The position numbers were made by a program, and so were the translations under genes. From NCBI GenBank assembly GCA_019055375.1, contig JAHQIW010007155.1, positions 248,001 through 312,000 of the forward strand: a stretch of DNA of 64,000 nt, written 5' to 3'. Of this stretch, positions 23,001-34,439 are shown piece by piece. Each line of letters opens with the position of its first letter. Position 1 is the stretch's first letter. This stretch comes from Parelaphostrongylus tenuis. Taxonomy: Eukaryota > Nematoda > Chromadorea > Rhabditida > Metastrongylidae. The notes beneath the pieces were generated by a model, which was given only the letters and a program-made list of their open reading frames with translations, was not told where the DNA came from and did not search any database.

Positions 23001-25366
23001 ATTTTCTTCGCACATGAGAAAGCCTAAAGTTTTTCTCCAAAGCGAAGAAAAATTTCTTACTAAAAGACGAAAATCGCGCGCCGCTTGCGGAATCGATCAA
23101 AAGCCGTCCGCAGTGTTAAAGTATCGAAATCAGCACTACAGATAAAGTAGTTGTTAGTCACTAGAGAATACTCCTCTATAGATACCTTGTGATGCGTTAC
23201 TTATTTCATATGACATGAAGAAGAACTTGAAAGACTTTTTGACTGAGTTTGAAGCATTATTTTGGAGTATAACTCTTCCCTTGATCTATTCGAGTGCCGA
23301 CTGCTCTTAGCCATTGTAGATAACAGCTTCCTAGCCTATTCTTGGGGATTCTTTCTTTTTCCTCTCTCCCACATACTTAGCCATTCGCAAGGTTCGGTAG
23401 TAGTATATTTTTATTGGGTTTTAATATCATTCTGTGAGGTAACCACTTTTCGAGAGCTTTGATTGAATGATTACGATTAGAAGCCAGTTCTCAATAAGGT
23501 TTTTTTCTAGAAGAAAGAAATCACCTAACTTGGCATGAAAAGCGCTATCTCCAATGGATTATAACATAGGTTTATCTCTCAAAACAATGATTCAAGCCTA
23601 ACTGATGAGCGTGTATGGTGTAGTGGCTAATGATGTTCTGCGATGCACACGTGGTCGATTAATGGATAGTCGATGGTTCGCTATAAGGTTCAAGGCTGGT
23701 CAAGCCTTCCATCCCTTCGAGGTCGCTGGATCGCACCGGACATGTCTGGGAGGATGAGCAACACTGACTTGATGCCTCAATAGGCCACAGCGAGTCAATG
23801 TAAAAGCCAGATAGGCATTCAATCACCTCAAACGATGCTACGAATGGAGTCGAATGCATGGCGCATCCCTCAGGGATTGATCAACGTTCGGACTTCAAAC
23901 CGCTCCATCTTAATTATGGCTGCCATAGGAAGCTTTAAGGATAGCTAGTTCCTTTGAGTGACTAACACTCAGCGGACAAAAACATTTGTATAATCTCCTC
24001 AAATACTTGGATCTCATTATTTTCAGCAGTGTTACGATGTTATAATTATAGATCCAAAAGTATTGAAAGGTATAAAAGCTTGAAGGATAAAGCTCTCGGC
24101 GTTGATCAATCCCTGAGGGATGCGCCATGTATTCGACTTCAATTTTTAACTTCGTTTGAGGTGACTGAATGCATATCTGGCCTATACAATGACTCGCGGT
24201 GGCCTCCCGCTGAACCGAGTCAGTGCTGCTCATCCTCTCACACAAGTCTGAGACCTGCCTGGTACCAATTTATCGACCCCGGAGGTATGGATGGCTTGGT
24301 GAGCCATGAGCGCGAGATCGAACCATTGACCTCGTGTACGACGCAGGGCACGTCTAACCACTGTGCCACATGCGCTCATTGTGAAGATTAAGAGGTATAC
24401 AAAACATCTAATCACCGACGAGAGTTGAACTTGCGTTTCACCCATAACGGGAACGTGTGCTATCTTACACACCACCGAAGCCACCACTTTATGCGCCTAT
24501 CCGAGCAAAACGCGTTAAAGATCGGCTGCTTACAGCTACGATATAAGGGTACATCGAAGAAAGAGTGGTAGCGAAGCGGTAGCATCGAGAGCGCAGTGGT
24601 AGCACGCGCTCCCAGTTTAGGTGGAACGCGAGTTCAACTCCCGCCTGGGATCAGATGTTTTGTATACCACTCAATACTTTTACATGTATATTTGTAACAT
24701 CATAACACTGCTAGAAATAACGATGACAATTAAGGATTTAAAGAGATAATACAGTTGTTTTTGCCCGCAAAATGCGTAGTAACTTAAAATTACCAACTAT
24801 CCCTGAAGCTTCCTATGCCAGCCATAATTAAGAACGATGCATAAAGCTCTCAGCGCTGATCGATCCCTGAGGGATGCACCATGCATTCGACTCCATTCAT
24901 AGCATCGTCTGACGTGATTGAAGGCATATACGGCCTCTACAATGACTCAAGGAGGCCTACCGCTGTATCGGGTCAGAGCTGCTTATCTTCTCAGACAAGT
25001 CTGAGAGCCACAAGCGCGAGATCGAACCATCGACCTTGTGACTCTTAGACGTCCAACGTCCATTAATAACATCATAGCACTGCTACTTAAGCACTTAAAT
25101 AAATAATTCTCATGGGTTTGAAACAACTAAATAACTGTATAATCAGACCTGACGCTCAATTTGAGGTTATAGCAAGCTTAGTGTGGCTCAAAGAAAATGC
25201 CTTGACATGCACTCACTTTTTTGATCTTCTCTGTCCTCCTCACTTTAGAAACGATTGCGGATGAGTGTATTTTCGCCGCCGCCGCAGATGCGAAATGATG
25301 CGGTAGACGAGCTCGAAACAAGCCGTTTGCCAGCCGTGAAGATCCGAGAAATAGAGGAGTGTTCAT
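20068..25366 (-). CDS. mrrf-1: Mitochondrial ribosome recycling factor
   Basis: Six phase-consistent exons: 25366-25244, 21984-21853, 21800-21750, 21691-21581, 21529-21386, 20229-20068 (240 aa; human MRRF 262). Ribosome recycling factor splits post-termination ribosomes with EF-G; the mitochondrial form acts in the matrix. Exon 1 encodes a typical presequence rich in Arg, Ser and Ala with no acids (GSSRLANGLFRARLPHHFAS). The RRF body follows: VDLRVYEDMLVTLEKGG, LKSPMMVMINFADNPTAI, the family motif VLYVPVPRMTRERREHLA, and a C-terminal helix ending RGGELIEIKRKELL. An SL-type 'gatttcag' lies seven bases before the ATG. Exon 1 is assigned by presequence, phase and SL site; the 3.3-kb intron makes that link less certain than the body. 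Intron 1 holds M1 and SINE copies; the last intron holds an RTE copy and a hammerhead-bearing foldback. Confidence 0.85.
20290..20970 (+). mobile_element. RTE LINE remnant (RT C-terminus and tail)
   Basis: Frames in order: FTLNGKIISERSSYTY (the 'NSYVYLG' region), ..FESTVFSALRMHH, VIERASRKIDEEYPRIS, then RQEPFRLDSSRCQALHREVT and DREKWKYHWCPLESLDDQ. Frameshifts and stops present. Inserted in the last intron of mrrf-1, antisense to it. Confidence 0.7.
21005..21299. repeat. Foldback element carrying a hammerhead
   Basis: Arms 21,005-21,084 and 21,218-21,299 are near-perfect inverted copies (two mismatches and a two-base insertion over about 80 bp), separated by about 133 bp. Both arms contain the 3' strand of the hammerhead ('cacgtgtatcgggctctata'); only the left one has the full motif. 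Located in the last intron of mrrf-1. Confidence 0.8.
21068..21110 (-). ncRNA. Hammerhead ribozyme motif (HHR1), canonical
   Basis: Minus strand, 43 nt: GCCCGA, CUGACGA, GAUC-GCAA-GAUC, GAA, ACACGUGU, A, UCGGGC. Helix I has six Watson-Crick pairs (GCCCGA with UCGGGC). Helix II has four pairs capped by a GCAA tetraloop, with the preferred G-C next to the core. Helix III is AC/GU around a four-base loop. The predicted cut follows GUA. All core bases of a type I hammerhead are present. Confidence 0.78.
22033..22917. repeat. Foldback MITE, family M1, copy 3
   Basis: Ends 'atatgttagacggcga' and 'tcgcagtctaacatat' are terminal inverted repeats. Arms contain the shared 'gagtgttaggaatcattcga' and its inverse near 22,840. 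Lies in intron 1 of mrrf-1. Confidence 0.75.
22920..23600. other. No gene seen (mrrf-1 intron 1)
   Basis: AT-rich. Short open frames lack supporting splice sites. Confidence 0.4.
23608..23910 (+). repeat. tRNA-derived SINE, family S1
   Basis: 'gagcgtgtatggtgtagtgg' (A box) and 'gtcgatggttcgctat' (B box), with a full body ending 'cgcatccctcagggattgat'. Confidence 0.7.
24078..24378 (-). repeat. tRNA-derived SINE, family S1 (well preserved)
   Basis: Minus strand: 'gagcgcatgtggcacagtgg' (A box), 'caatggttcgatctcgcgc' (B box), body, and 3' end '..gggattgatcaacgccgag'. A good reference copy for the family. Confidence 0.75.
24415..24680. repeat. Two S3 tRNA-like fragments, inverted
   Basis: Minus fragment 24,415-24,490 ('aacgcaagttcaactctcgt'); plus fragment 24,565-24,680 ('gagcgcagtggtagcacgcg' and 'gaacgcgagttcaactcccg', then 'gtataccactcaatac'). 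Confidence 0.5.
24842..25060 (-). repeat. S1 SINE, partial
   Basis: Contains the B box 'cgatggttcgatctcgcgc' and the 3' body; the A-box end is degraded. Confidence 0.6.
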
Positions 25367-25373
25367 CGACAAC

Positions 25374-25387
25374 CTGAAATCTCAGGA
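25374..25387 (-). promoter_or_regulatory. Spliced-leader acceptor of mrrf-1
   Basis: Minus strand 'gagatttcag' then 'gttgtcg' and ATG at 25,366. Confidence 0.5.
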
Positions 25388-25655
25388 GAAGGTCAAAATC
25401 AGCAGCTGCAAGACGACGGAAAGATGGAGATCGAAATTGAGAATCTGAGAGAAACTCGATTTTTTGAACTGGATATCGTGGATTTAGTAATTTTGTACGT
25501 AATTACGCCCTTTGCAGTATTTAGCATACGTTCCGATTGGAACAGAGCAAGGCAGCGCATGATCTGCAACAAGTGTAGGGGGGGGGGGAGTAAATCGGCG
25601 TGATTTTCTCTTGTCAGAATAGAACCCGTCAGTATGGACACCTTTCTTTCTATGA

Positions 25656-26513
25656 CCCTTTGCGGGCGATGAGAGTCACTTATGACCCACAGCTGGGCGC
25701 GCCGTTCGGACGGCTACGAAGAGTCGTGCGTGTTCAATGGAAATTTCGGGTTAATTATGTTCTCAGAGGAAGAACATCATTACCGAAAAACTATATAATT
25801 CGACTGATGAGGCTCCTGTATGGATAATTATAGCAAAATGAACGGTAATGATTACCAAAATCTTGTCTTTTTTGAAGGAAAAAAAACCACGTCCTTGCAA
25901 AAAGGAATGTATTTCCAGCTGTTTATTGAACATTTCCTTTTATTTCTTGATGTTTTTCCTGTCAATCGATAGCTTGAAAAAAATTTCTCCTTGATAGTGA
26001 GCTTGTTGTGTGGAAAGTTATCCGTAGTACATATTAATAATAAATGAAACGTAACGTTTCGCAATAGCAGTCCATTTTTTCTAATTCATAGAGGATTTTT
26101 TTGGAATGATATGGTTGGATTTCGAGTCTTATTAACTTTTTCACCAAAAGTAATAAAATCTTCATTGAGAGGACTTCTGTAAAAGTGTTTCTGAAAGAAT
26201 TGCGGGTAAGTTTTAATAAAATATAATAGAAATGTTTGATTAATGTTCTGAATATAGTCTTTCCATAAATACTTGGCTTTCTCTGTAAGATATGAATCAT
26301 AAACGGGGCAGTTACGTTATTACTTATGAAAATAACCTTACTGAAATCTACTCTAACATATATGACCATTTACTAATAAAAAATCCTACTTATTTACGAA
26401 AATATTATAACTTTCATTAGAAACCTACCACACTAATTTTAGAGCGCGCTGACAGACTCTATTCGTAGCCGTCCGAACCGCGCGCCAGCCGAAAATGGCG
26501 CCGTCGCAAAGGG
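25656..26513. repeat. Non-autonomous DNA transposon with about 60-bp TIRs
   Basis: Left end 'ccctttgcgggcgatgagag'; right end inverted 'cgcaaaggg'. Inside both ends lies 'gttcggacggctacgaa' (left about 25,703, right inverted about 26,463) with GC-rich flanks. The interior is AT-rich with no transposase, and the minus ORF 26,369-26,034 inside it is low-complexity. Confidence 0.6.
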
Positions 26514-26944
26514 ATATACATACAACAAACATAATGGAGAGTAAAGCGAAGCGAGGATATCGATAGTGCAGTGCGTAACATGTGATCCAGCAGAAAGAGT
26601 GCTTAGGTGATCGGTTTCCTCACGTCAGGCTCAAAGTTCTCGTATCTCGGCATTTTTGTGGTTCTCTTTCACAAGATATTATTCATTCTAATAGTCGACA
26701 ATTCTGAACCTAAGAACTCGGGCCGAGGGCCTCGATGGGGTTATGCCAGCACGCGCTGCCCAGGAGTGGCCTAGTGGAGGATGGAGTTCATGCTAAAGTA
26801 ACATTCGATTCCAAGTTTCGCTCGTATCACACCCTTCTTGTGGTTATTATTATGATGTCTTCAAGCAACAAGGTTCTAGAACTGCATCGTTTTAACCTTT
26901 GTCTATCAGCGTTACTTCCTTATGTCAAGATGCGATCTGAAATA

Positions 26945-27060
26945 ATATCACAAAAATCTTGGGGTTTGAAGAGAACCCGAAATCTTAGCTGGCCTTTGAA
27001 CCTGCGATTATCCTTTCATAGAATCCACGTCCTACCACTGCACCAGCAAGACTCTTGCTT
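26945..27060 (-). repeat. S3 tRNA-like fragment
   Basis: Minus strand 'cttgctggtgcagtggtagg' is an A-box-like head followed by a decayed body. Confidence 0.35.
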
Positions 27061-27124
27061 TAGTTTTTTCTCAGCCGTACCTATTGAATCTTCTCATGAG
27101 TTTTGGCACAAAGTAAATTTATTG

Positions 27125-27530
27125 ACCAGAGGTAAGTAGAAATGTTTGACAACACTATTCAGAGTATGCTCCATCAGCGTGGACACATTTCTGCCATTTC
27201 TCATGCAACAAATCAATACCGCGCTCATAGAACTCGTCATCCTTGGATTTAAGGGAGGTTGTCAATCCTTGACGCAAATATTGATATCTCGGAACTTCTT
27301 CTTGCTCAGGTAGTGCTCCAGCTAACGGAAAGGGCGAGGGTCAAACGGCGACTGTCGAGTCAGAACTGTACGGCGGGCGATTTCTCAATAGTTAAAGTCC
27401 GATCCTCTTCATTTCGATGACGGTGTCTCGATCAACTTCGCGTGGACGTCCGGAGCGCAGCTATTCCTGCAAGTTGGTGTCACCGGCACGAAACTCGGCA
27501 AGGAAACGAAACTGAGCTAAGAAAAGTCAC
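27125..27530 (-). mobile_element. Mariner transposase remnant with internal deletion
   Basis: Minus-strand frames give the helix-turn-helix part (RFLAEFRAGDTNLQE, RSGRPREVDRDTVIEM) and then, after missing sequence and frameshifts, the C-terminus (SKDDEFYERGIDLLHEKW, CVHADGAY). The central catalytic core is mostly lost. Confidence 0.65.
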
Positions 27531-27539
27531 GAAATCACT

Positions 27540-28895
27540 TATTCAGTGATTTGTAATCAGTGACCTAATCACTTGAGATCGCTGTTCTATTGATCGGATG
27601 AGAAAATATAAGTCACCCGTAAAAGTTTTTGAGAGACTCCGAATTTCTTTTGAAGGTCAACATAAAAGGACTGTGCGTAAAGAAATCTGTACGCGTCATC
27701 ACAAGAGTGGTAAAATGCTTATACCAAATTATGCGATAGGCACTAGTCAAATCACATGACTCATTTTAGTCTAGGTCTTATCCCAATATAACTTGGTGAG
27801 AAACGCGGCGTCAACTCTCTCCTCAGGTCAGAAACTCTACAAATCACTGAACGTTTCCAGATATTTTGGAGATTTTTTAAGCAGTCAAGGTCCTTCTGAC
27901 GGTAAGCTGTAATGATATTATATTGCTAATAACATTTGTTGGTGGGCTATTGACTTTTTAATTTAACAAAATTTTTAAAAATCACACTAATTGAAGTAAA
28001 ATGAGGCAGGATGGCTTACATTTTGAAATATGCATTGTTTCAAATTCATGCGAGCACCTAGATAGAATGGAAAACTGTTGCATCCTTATTCTGAGAAAAA
28101 AACAAAAGAAGTCGCTTGATTAGCTAGTTATCAGCGAATGGAAAAGTGCTGCGATCTTCACCATTCTCACTGGAGACGGCTAAGAAAAGCGTAGAAGTAA
28201 TAACAGAGAACATTTTATCTTCGGAGACAAAAGCATTAAATTATCAATAATAAGTATTTTCATCTTAAGGACTCATAAAATTTCTCATGAAGAGAATCGT
28301 GGAAGCTATAAGATTGTCCAAATGTTTTGGCATGTCTTATATCATTTTTCATAGTTAAATCTCATAGAAAAATGTCGTCATGGTCACGGTGCTCTATTTT
28401 TCTTGCAAAACACTGTCTAAAACCAGTTCTAACCACTTGACTTGGGCGAATACACGTTTTTGTAATTGAGTCGGACTCAAATATGTCGTCCACTTCAAAT
28501 AACTCACAACTTTTATATTTATTATTACGCTTTCAGTATAAAATCAGTGACAATAGCTGATGTTCGATAATGCTGCTACAAATCTCATCATCCTCATAAT
28601 CGTTTTTCATTTATATGCCATCTTTTGTCAGGCACATGGATGATAATATATTTAGTACAAGGTACAGATTATTTCTCAAAGCTGAATTCGCACAGATTTC
28701 GTCTTTCTCGATAATCTGATGGTGGATTAGAAGTTCATTAAAATGTCTACTTTTCAAACCTCAAGATGTAAGCTAGACCCTGTCAGATTCTCCCCGAACA
28801 TTACGTGTTTGTGTATGTAATGTATCCTATTCAATTAGAATGTGCCATACAATATTTAGTTAAACGGATCTGTCATCACATCTTACTATAAATAA
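27540..28895. other. No gene seen
   Basis: AT-rich DNA with no supported exon, long ORF or recognised repeat. Confidence 0.4.
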
Positions 28896-28903
28896 GCCAG
28901 CAC

Positions 28904-31273
28904 TTATGGAATTCGATTCGCTTGCTCGCATTGATCCCCTACAACGGTCTTCAGATATTTCACGTACTGGTGCAGCTTCTGCTTGAAGATATCGTTTTCT
29001 TTATTAGTTCCGTAGGTTGCTGTGTGAAACAATTCTTTGGAACTTGGAGTTAGCCGAACTACGTTTTTTGATGGATTGCGGAAGAGAAATGGCGGAGAGA
29101 AGCGAATCCTCCATTGCTCTTCACCTCGCTTTCTGACACGCGCATCACTAATAAAGTGCTACCTCGCTCCATTTCCACATGTGTGATAATTATTAGTTTA
29201 TGATTAATCTAGATTTATACATGGTGGAAAGACGGCGGCGTGGTTAGTGAAGTAGCTGATTAAGAGGCAAGGAGCTGGATCGACTCCATGCCAATGATGT
29301 TCTGTAATCATGTGAGAACGCCTCAGCTCGGCTATCTTTAAGAGTACAAGGAGAATCTTCTCGATCAGCATTCTGCAATAATATTGAAAAGGATGAAATC
29401 CTGAGGTAGCAGTCGAAACAGCATGCGCAACGTTCAAAAATTTTGAGACGATGTTGCGAGGAAACGAATCGAATGCAGGAAGTGCTGGGATCTGCACAAA
29501 TCTTATGTCGACAGATCACGTAATTAAAAAATCCATGAATGACCCCGAAAATGAACTGATATACACGATCCTTCGGCGAGAATACGCCAACAGTATAGAA
29601 GGTGGAAATTTGTTTGCCCACTATTTCATAGCTGACTTCATGCACCTAGCAAACAGTGCACATATTCGGCTTCTTACTTCTTCTTTTGCACTTCTTATCG
29701 TTTATCTTAAATGCTCATGAGTATGTTCTCAACATCAAACTTCTGTATGATTATCGTATACTCCCAAAAATCAAGGACGTTTTGAATGTCGATTGTTTTT
29801 ACCTTTTTTATCGCTAAAAAATCGTGACTCGAACACGATAGCTATTTTTTGATAGAAAATCAATGAAGTATGTTTTGAGATGTAAAGTTCTCAACTTATT
29901 CAGTGCTCTGATTACTGAGCGCTTCTTAGCACTTCTCAAAAACCAGTTTTAGATTGCGAATGTCAACGTCGTACAACACCGCTGATTTTTTTAGAACAAG
30001 TTTGAGCATGTCAAAAAGTTTCTTGAAGGCATAATCTGATTGATGTGACTGCTACCGCTTTTTTTGAAAGTCCAGTGAAAAAATCAGCTTGAGTGATTAT
30101 TGTTGATCATCTGGATCCTCACTGTCATCGATTTTTGGATCTCGAGAACAACTAATGAAGAAGACTTCTTTTGTCTTTGTTAATCGAGTGCTCTTCATGT
30201 AGCCCTTTCTGTGTAATTGGGGATTAAATCTGAACAGAAGCATTAATGTATGGATGTATGAATGTTGGGATGCGACAGAACTTGAAACTTGACGTGTGTA
30301 TGATGGCGACGACGATAGCTTTCCATTTTGTCTACAGTCAAAGAAACGGCACTTTTGATATGATATTCATTTCTTCCGCTTCGGTAAATTGATATAAAAG
30401 CAATGGCCGTCGAAACTGTGTCATAGCCTTGCGTGATTCTGCTTGAGCTCTAGATAGAAAAGTCAAATTTCCAGTTTGAGTGGAAAATAAAGGGGTTGGA
30501 TTCATGTTGTACAGCTCACTTCAACTCTCACAAGCACATATAACCCCCGTGAGGCTGAGAATTGTCAGCGATCGTATCATCTGCATCACCTGGTCTCGTT
30601 GGTCGTCAAGTGAGTCTAGTGTGTGCAAGTGAACTTTTCTTCCGTCTTCAATGCTACAAGAGTAACCGAATTAGCTTTCTAATTTCTCGTTAAGCTTTTT
30701 ACTTTTCTTCTGTATTTTTCGTGAAAAATATTGACCAATGCGTCTGAGGCCCTCCCTCCCTCTGAGCGTTTGACTTTCACAGAAATTTATGCTCTAACGA
30801 CTCTTGTTCAACAAATGTTGTTTAGACATTTCACATATCCTACACACTTGATCTTCAGTATTTTGGCATGTAGAACGGTCTCCAATCTTTTATCGTTAGT
30901 CTGATTCGTAATTTCGGAATTTCTCTATCTTTTCGCGATATGGAATACATAATTCGTGTTCTGCACTGCACATTCGACAACTTGGGTGATTTCTCATCAT
31001 ATTTGCATATCGATCAGATTAAGATCTAACACATGTATTAATTGAGGCACGACGAACCGTGATGTCAAAAAGGCGGTGCTTCTAGAATCTTTTAAGCTTG
31101 CATCTACTCAATTCTGATGCTAAGCCCCTCTTATCTTGTCATCCTCCGACGTAGAAAGGCGTAAACAATGTATTTACAAGACTTAGTCGAAGGCCGTACA
31201 TTTCACAATCGTCATCAAAGTCGCCTAGCAGACCTTTCGCCTGTGTAATGCCGATGTTACAGAAAAGCAATTC
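28904..31273 (-). CDS. Nine-exon gene of unknown function (5' end missing)
   Basis: Nine minus-strand exons keep one frame across eight GT-AG introns: 31273-31178, 31081-31031, 30924-30844, 30773-30703, 30653-30590, 30449-30277, 30229-30123, 30035-29933, 29147-28904 (990 nt, 329 codons plus TAA). Most introns are 45-110 nt, normal for nematodes. Sample peptides: NIGITQAKGLLGDFDDDCEM, GPQTHWSIFFTKNTEENIED, RITQGYDTVSTAIAFISIYR, YAFKKLFDMLKLVLKKSAVL and a long last exon with RIRFSPPFLFRNPSKNV. The last exon is 80 codons open with coding-like composition. Weakest joins: acceptor 'gtgaaag' at 30,773 and donor 'gtcgca' at 30,277. The start codon was not found; an S3 fragment lies just upstream. 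The gene is divergent from Ly6-like gene A. Not recognised. Confidence 0.5.
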
Positions 31274-31324
31274 CTGGAAAAACGACAGTCGTGTATACTC
31301 AAGAATTTCGAATAATGTACAAAA

Positions 31325-31415
31325 TTTTGAACCCGAACCCCACGAGGGAGTTAAACCCACGTTTTATCCGTACCGGGGACACGTGCTCCCGCTACACCAC
31401 GTAGACCGCTTTTCT
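31325..31415 (-). repeat. S3 tRNA-like fragment
   Basis: Minus strand 'ctacgtggtgtagcgggagc' (A-box-like) and 'aacgtgggtttaactccctc' (B-box-like). Confidence 0.45.
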
Positions 31416-32254
31416 ACAGACCATAACATCCTTAGTAATACAATTTTAACATCAGAACACTGCTATAAAAGCAGCGAACTGAAAAATTTCTATGAGCAAT
31501 CACGTGATTTTTGATCACCTTTCACTTCCATATTGTCCCATTCTTATTTTCATATGACGTTTAGGAGAGTGACAGTAAATAATCTAAACGAAATGGTTCT
31601 GCTCCCTTAAAAAAGGAAGTCGATGGTGATATCGCTCTATAATGACGATGTCTTACTTGTAAAGATCATGCGTAGCCTACGAGGAATCATTATTCACTGA
31701 TTACTTACGTCCAATTGTTCATAAATGTTATGACGCCTTCACTGTCAGCTGTGGCTGAATTCCTTTTTAAGCGGATGAAGTAAAACAGAGCGGTCTCTTA
31801 CACTTTTGTAATACTTCAGAACATAAAGGCTATTGACATTGGTGACATCCCCTCCGAAAGCAATTGCTTATCTAATAAAGCTGATTGCGAAATTCTAAAC
31901 TTTGAGTGAGAACTTAACCCATGTTTCACTCTTTCCGAAACAACGCGCAAGCCGCTGCAGCCATTACTGAGGCTTCGCTCCAGGAAGGTGTGATCGCGTG
32001 CTCAGTTCCTGCCCGAGATGCAAAGTTTCACATATCACTAAACATTATTGGATATCTAGTTCTGAAATTGTATCTCTGCTCAAGAAGGTGTTAAATGAAG
32101 AATTTTTGTCGAATCACTCTATCATCACCATTGTACTGTCATATTCACGTTGACCTAGTTATGTTCTATATTTCATAAATTCGTTATCTGAAGTTTACAA
32201 AAACTGTCTGTTTATCGGCTAGCCACGTACGTGCTGAATGGTGCTATTTTAAGG

Positions 32255-34111
32255 ATGATCTCTTTTACTTTGATGGTTTTATTGGGTACGATTTACTGCT
32301 ACGCGGCACTAGAGTGCTACACAGGGTTTAAATACATTGCCGGAAGAAGTATTGGTAAGTAGTATTCCTTTGTTCAAATTTCTATCTTCGTTGGCCTAAA
32401 TTTAGCAAGCGATTCATTGAACAGAGCTGAAAAACACCGAGAAGTTTGCCGTACTGACCTGTGTGGGTGTGTGTGTGGTGGAATGGTTAGAAAAGTCCTG
32501 CAACTCACGTGTTGCCGCTGGTTCTATCCTTAATTGAGCTCACCAAGCCTTTCATCCCTTCACGGTCGACAAAATGGTGCCAGTCATGTGTGAACAGCTG
32601 CTCTTAGATCTCACAATTTGGAATCACTATAAATCACTGTATAGGCTAGATAGGCATCACCTCTAACAATGTTTAAATGGAGTCGAGTGCATGACGCATC
32701 TCTCAGGAATCAATCAGTATTGAAAGCTTTATCCTTTGTTCACTCTTATAACCTTGTACAATCGCTCATTTCAAGCGGAGTGACTACAAATCAGATTTTC
32801 TTACTTTCTTAAGTTTTTCATTCAATCATGCCCTTACAGTTTTCTTACGGCTTAATTCGGAAGCGGTAAATTTACTGTGAAAAATCTTCAAACGCTAGCT
32901 TAGCTCTACTTTATGCTTGCTGGCCAAAAATCGATGGCACGGTAACTTTTACATGTAACAACAAAGAAAACAGCGAAACTAATTGGGTAAAAATTGTTTT
33001 GCAACAGGATAGTGATTTTTTCTAGGCACATCTACAGTCACTTGTTCATCGCCAACTGACTACTGCTACAATGCAACAGCAGATATTTCGCAACTCAACC
33101 AATTGTCTATGGCCGGATGTTCGACGACTAGGTGTTTTGTAAGGTTTAGTACTCATTCTTTTCCATGAATACAATCTAGGTAGTGAAAAATCACTTAATG
33201 TTTTAGTTAAGTCGGAATAAATGCATCAACCAGATGTTCAATGGTCGAGAAATCAAATTTTGCTGTTGTAATTACGGTGACCTGTGCAACTCAAAATATT
33301 CGGTCAGTTTACATCTTTTACTCGAGCTATAGTGATCATTTTTTCATTCCTATTACCTCCATTCTCCCAATGATCGAACCATTTAGGCATCTATCTATCT
33401 CTCCCAGAAAGAGGCTAGTACTATATCATAGATGTGTTATTTCCTATATCAACTATACTATATTTATTGCTGCATGTGTAGCTCAGTGTTTGTCGTGCAA
33501 CACACACGTGTTGCTCTCTCGTTAGCTCATTCGCGCTCTCATTAAGCCTTCCGTCCTTTCGGGTGTTTAAATTACTACCAAGTCTCTGTGGGAGTGATAG
33601 CAGCACTGACTTGACAGATTGGTAGACTCACCAAAAGTTATTCTACAGGTTGTGCATTGGCTCATTCTCTAAAGCTTGATGAAGTCAAATAGAAGGCGCG
33701 TCGTTTGGGGATTGAACAACGCCATGAGCTATGTCCTTTCTTTAGCATCTGCTACCGATAGACATTCTATCAAAACTAGCGATTCAAGGATCCTTCACAT
33801 AATAAGGGCCTGTGGTTGTGAGATTATTCATTAAGAGAAGAAAGTTGATGCAATTATATAATGTTCCGTACGTGCTTCACAATCCACACAGAGCAAATTT
33901 GAGAAAATTTCATAGCTCATACTTACATTGTACTATGAAGTAGAGTTTAGTTATTGGTACCTTAATTTATTTACGTGAAGTATTTCGGGGTTCCTAACAA
34001 AAATTTATCAAGTGGAACAATTTGTGTTCTCATTACGCCTTGTTCCAGAACCTCACGCTGTACGAAAAGGTGAAGCAACGAATCAAAGATTTCGGAAAAA
34101 TCATTGGATGA
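32255..34111 (+). CDS. Secreted ten-cysteine uPAR/Ly6 or ET-module-like protein, copy A
   Basis: Four exons: 32255-32354, 33026-33138, 33207-33302, 34049-34111 (372 nt, 123 aa). Exon 1 is a signal peptide (MISFTLMVLLGTIYCYAA) and the first cysteine. Exon 2 has SSPTDYCYNATADIS and AGCSTTRC. Exon 3 ends FCCCNYGDLCNSKYS, the CC..D.CN ending typical of Ly6/three-finger and nematode ET-module proteins. Exon 4 is a lysine-rich amphipathic tail, NLTLYEKVKQRIKDFGKIIG, then TGA. The mature protein has ten Cys and N-glycosylation sites at NAT and NLT; no GPI or membrane segment is seen. The signal sequence implies secretion; the function is unknown. Copies B and C share exon structure and phases. Introns 1 and 3 hold S1 SINEs. 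The putative SL site 'attttaagg' before ATG is weaker than in B. Confidence 0.8.
32458..32755 (+). repeat. S1 SINE in intron 1 of gene A
   Basis: Head 'gtgtggtggaatggttagaa' with degraded B box; body and 3' end '..cgcatctctcaggaatcaat'. Confidence 0.55.
33476..33745 (+). repeat. S1 SINE in intron 3 of gene A
   Basis: Degraded head 'gtgtagctcagtgtttgtcg'; body 'ggagtgatagcagcactgac' and 3' end '..ttggggattgaacaacgcc'. Confidence 0.5.
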
Positions 34112-34439
34112 CAATGGAGCAAGTTTGAGCTCATACATGGATGATGCGTAGATCCCCTGTTCAATTTGGACGTTTTGAACGCCACTTCAGTTTTTTTTAT
34201 GCCATACATTTACCAAATAGACGTGAGCTATCAAATTTTCAAAGCTTTTGTCAAAGTTTGTCATCAACTGCTTTCAATGTATGGACAGCAAATGATAAAG
34301 TATTGATAATGTTTTTGATGGATTCACTAAAGTTGCAAACGATTTGGGTCGTCGACCAGAAACTCATCCTAAAATGAACGAAGCAAAAAAGCCACTATTA
34401 CGAGAGGAAACCCACTTACAAGGTGACAGAGATACACCG

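Noticed and set aside
30241..30350. Alternative frames in the 30-kb exons (for example ..RRPLLLYQFTEAEEMN..)
   Set aside because: They look coding alone but break phase with neighbouring exons; the chosen frame is the only one that joins all nine exons.
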